A stretch of 33,017 bases of DNA from a virus, in IMG/VR virus record IMGVR_UViG_3300032282_000378, positions 1-33,017 of that record. One strand, 5' to 3'. Positions 31,942 to 33,017 of this stretch are shown in pieces. A program made the translations under genes and the position numbers. How positions within the stretch are numbered: position 1 is the stretch's first letter; each line of letters starts with the position of its first letter. The notes beneath the pieces are model-generated. The model saw only the letters and a program-made list of their open reading frames with translations. It was not told the origin of the DNA and did not search any database.

Positions 31942-31961
31942 ACAGGAACAAATGTTCCTGT
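31942..31961. promoter_or_regulatory. Perfect palindrome with GAAC-N4-GTTC core
   Basis: ACAGGAAC (31942-31949) and GTTCCTGT (31954-31961) form a perfect 8-bp inverted repeat around AAAT. The core GAACAAATGTTC fits the GAAC-N4-GTTC pattern of LexA boxes of Bacillus and actinobacteria. No T-run follows on the + strand. It could be a repressor operator or simply an RNA hairpin. Confidence 0.45.
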
Positions 31962-31969
31962 ATATATCC

Positions 31970-31999
31970 AAAAAAGAGGCGCATGGAGATGTGCGCCTC
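31970..31999 (-). terminator. Minus-strand terminator-like hairpin
   Basis: GAGGCGCA (31976-31983) and TGCGCCTC (31992-31999) form a perfect 8-bp stem with an 8-nt loop. Six A at 31970-31975 become a T-run after the stem on the minus strand, the pattern of an intrinsic terminator for transcription coming from the right. No minus-strand gene is visible to the right within this window. Confidence 0.55.
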
Positions 32000-32001
32000 A
32001 A

Positions 32002-32019
32002 ACTTCTCACCGGAGAAGT
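32002..32019. other. Second perfect hairpin, in an untranslated stretch
   Basis: ACTTCTC (32002-32008) pairs with GAGAAGT (32013-32019) around ACCG. It follows the previous hairpin by 2 nt. An AAGGAG-like sequence at about 32027-32032 follows, but no start codon or reading frame is found after it. The remainder, 32033-32110, holds only a short ACAAC-AG-GTTGT dyad (32083-32094). Confidence 0.45.
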
Positions 32020-32113
32020 ACCAACTGAAGGAGAGATTACACAGTAGCACAGGCCATTCCCAGGGGCAAGATTAAAACTTATACAACAGGTTGTTCCGGT
32101 ATGCAAATAACTG

Positions 32114-32142
32114 TTGACTATATCTAGTGATAGTAATATATT
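32114..32142 (+). promoter_or_regulatory. Sigma70-type promoter of the right-hand module
   Basis: TTGACT (32114-32119) and TATATT (32137-32142) are separated by 17 nt, with five of six matches to consensus at each element. The expected start is near 32149, about 26 nt before the ATG at 32175. The spacer contains an imperfect dyad (ACTAT at 32117-32121, ATAGT at 32130-32134) that a repressor could occupy. Confidence 0.7.
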
Positions 32143-32174
32143 TGAGTCTCATACAGAAAACATAAGGAGAAAAA

Positions 32175-32393
32175 ATGGATCATATCCAGCGTGCGCCACA
32201 GGCATTTCCTGATGCAACCAATTACGGGATGACACTACAAGATTATTTTGCGGCCAAGGCTATGCAGGCAATGATTGCCAATCCAGCGTGGTTTGGATCA
32301 CGCCGGTGGGAAACAGAAGAAGAGATGGCCCAGGACTATGCGGAAGAGGCGTACCTCATGGCAGACGCAATGATGTATGTAAGGGAGTATTAA
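32175..32393 (+). CDS. Small early-module protein (LQDYFAAKAMQA type)
   Basis: A 72-residue protein with a strong AAGGAG site at 32164-32169. The core is MTLQDYFAAKAMQAMIANPA, and the end is AEEAYLMADAMMYVREY. This sequence type recurs in many phages and prophages as a small protein of unknown function in replication or regulatory regions. It is the first gene behind the promoter at 32114-32142. It is predicted all-helical and acidic, with no catalytic signature. Confidence 0.75.
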   Translation: MDHIQRAPQAFPDATNYGMTLQDYFAAKAMQAMIANPAWFGSRRWETEEEMAQDYAEEAYLMADAMMYVREY

Positions 32394-32600
32394 ATGAGAG
32401 ACATAGTTTATATCGTTGGAATAATTTTTGGGATTGTGCTGTCATTAAATGTTGGCCGCGCAGAAGGAATTAAAGTTGGTCTTGCGACCGCTGCGGCAGA
32501 GAGCCCAGCTCCTATAAATTTAGAGAAACAATGCGTGGCATGGTTTTTTAATGCCGACCTTAAAGCAGCTAAGAAGCATATGTGCGGAGGGAAGAAATGA
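32394..32600 (+). CDS. Small membrane-anchored or secreted protein
   Basis: A 68-residue protein starting directly after the preceding stop. Residues about 4-22 (IVYIVGIIFGIVLSLNVGRA) are a hydrophobic helix, either a signal anchor or a signal peptide (a cut after GRA is possible). The rest is mildly basic with two cysteines (KQCVAWFFNADLKAAKKHMC). Function is unknown. The next start overlaps its stop as ATGA. Confidence 0.6.
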   Translation: MRDIVYIVGIIFGIVLSLNVGRAEGIKVGLATAAAESPAPINLEKQCVAWFFNADLKAAKKHMCGGKK

Positions 32601-32860
32601 TTGTCCAGGCAGAAGAGATGACGCAAGAAAAGCCAGATAGAAAATCCCGTGCCGGATTTAATCCGCACAAATTGTTTGACTATTTGATTGACCACTGCGG
32701 GTTTAAGAATGATGCAGACATTGCCATAAGATTGAAAACAACGGCGCCGGCAATTAGTCGCACTCGGCATAAAGTGTTTAAAGTCGGTCCGACTATGATC
32801 TTGGCAGTCTACGACGAGACAGATTTATCTATAGAGCAGATCAGGGAGCTTTGCAAATGA
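32597..32860 (+). CDS. Cro/CI-like helix-turn-helix protein
   Basis: An 87-residue protein with the pattern LFDYLIDHCGFKNDADIAIR, then LKTTAPAISRTRHKVFKVGP and DLSIEQIRELCK. The first two parts form a likely helix-turn-helix (ADIAIRLKTTAPAISRTRHK). Similar small proteins are familiar from betaproteobacteria and their phages, with LxNDAxLAxxLxVxPPxISxxRHG-type sequences. I chose the ATG at 32597 over a GTG at 32582 because it overlaps the previous stop as ATGA and follows GGAGGGAAG. It may repress the promoter at 32114-32142, but no operator test is possible here. Confidence 0.75.
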   Translation: MIVQAEEMTQEKPDRKSRAGFNPHKLFDYLIDHCGFKNDADIAIRLKTTAPAISRTRHKVFKVGPTMILAVYDETDLSIEQIRELCK

Positions 32861-33017
32861 GAGCGGAGCCTACCCGCGAATGGCAGGCAACGGTAGACCA
32901 TACTCGCCGCGAGGCCATGAGGACTATCTCAGACATTCGGCAGGGGGTAGTGAATGAAGAAGACATAGACAAGATGCAGAACTTCATATTGTTTGCACTG
33001 GCGCTGATGCTAATGGA
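32857..33017 (+). CDS. Small helical protein, cut off by window end
   Basis: An open frame that starts at an ATGA overlap with the previous stop and continues past the end of the window with no stop: MRAEPTREWQATVDHTRREA, then MRTISDIRQGVVNEEDIDKM and a hydrophobic end (NFILFALALMLM). A helical, charged first part precedes a possible membrane segment, of which only the beginning is visible. Function is unknown. Confidence 0.6.
   Translation, partial: MRAEPTREWQATVDHTRREAMRTISDIRQGVVNEEDIDKMQNFILFALALMLM

Overview
The window is a contiguous piece of a tailed-phage genome. Its neck proteins resemble those of P22-like and SU10-like podoviruses, and I infer a podovirus. It holds the late (virion and lysis) region and the start of a separate right-hand module. 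Every protein gene is on the + strand, packed tightly with many one- to four-base stop/start overlaps. There is no integrase, transposase, CRISPR array or rRNA. Polymerase, terminase, portal and capsid genes are not in this window. The gene families recall phages known from freshwater metagenomes. A Cro/CI-like small protein at the right end hints at a betaproteobacterial host, but this is weak evidence.

Layout. Positions 1-3001: a truncated gene, a small membrane protein, and six small Lys/Gly-rich proteins, four of which share a C-terminal tag. 3001-6500: neck and adaptor proteins (a P22 gp4-like factor and an SU10-type adaptor), a CxxC...CxxC protein, two related beta-rich virion proteins and several small conserved proteins. 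6534-12865: repeat-rich tail or fibre proteins, ending in three tandem paralogues that each carry exactly seven 42-45-residue repeats, which I read as seven-bladed beta-propellers. 12898-14932: a glycosyltransferase-like/methyltransferase fusion, a fibre-assembly-like protein and a stand-alone copy of a fibre domain. 14929-16183: lysis genes (a tiny hydrophobic peptide, a three-TM-type holin, a small lipoprotein and a GH24 lysozyme). 16187-31243: a P22 gp10-like tail protein and the internal or ejected virion proteins, ending in a 2020-residue polyvalent protein. A perfect 14-bp GAAA-loop terminator at 31250-31290 closes the late region.

Positions 31291-32174 hold no protein gene that I can support. 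They are dense in structure. A + strand RNA of about 450 nt is predicted, with nested stems, a three-way junction, a candidate kissing loop and its own U-tract terminator. A convergent minus-strand tRNA follows, whose anticodon arm does not fold normally. Then come several perfect palindromes, one matching GAAC-N4-GTTC. A strong sigma70-type promoter (TTGACT-17-TATATT) at 32114-32142 starts the right-hand module: small proteins, a helix-turn-helix protein, and a gene that runs off the window end.

The most unusual elements are the structured RNA beside the aberrant tRNA, the triplicated propeller fibres, the shared C-terminal tag of the small basic proteins, and a hairpin that appears to bridge a Shine-Dalgarno sequence to its start codon at 6503-6536.
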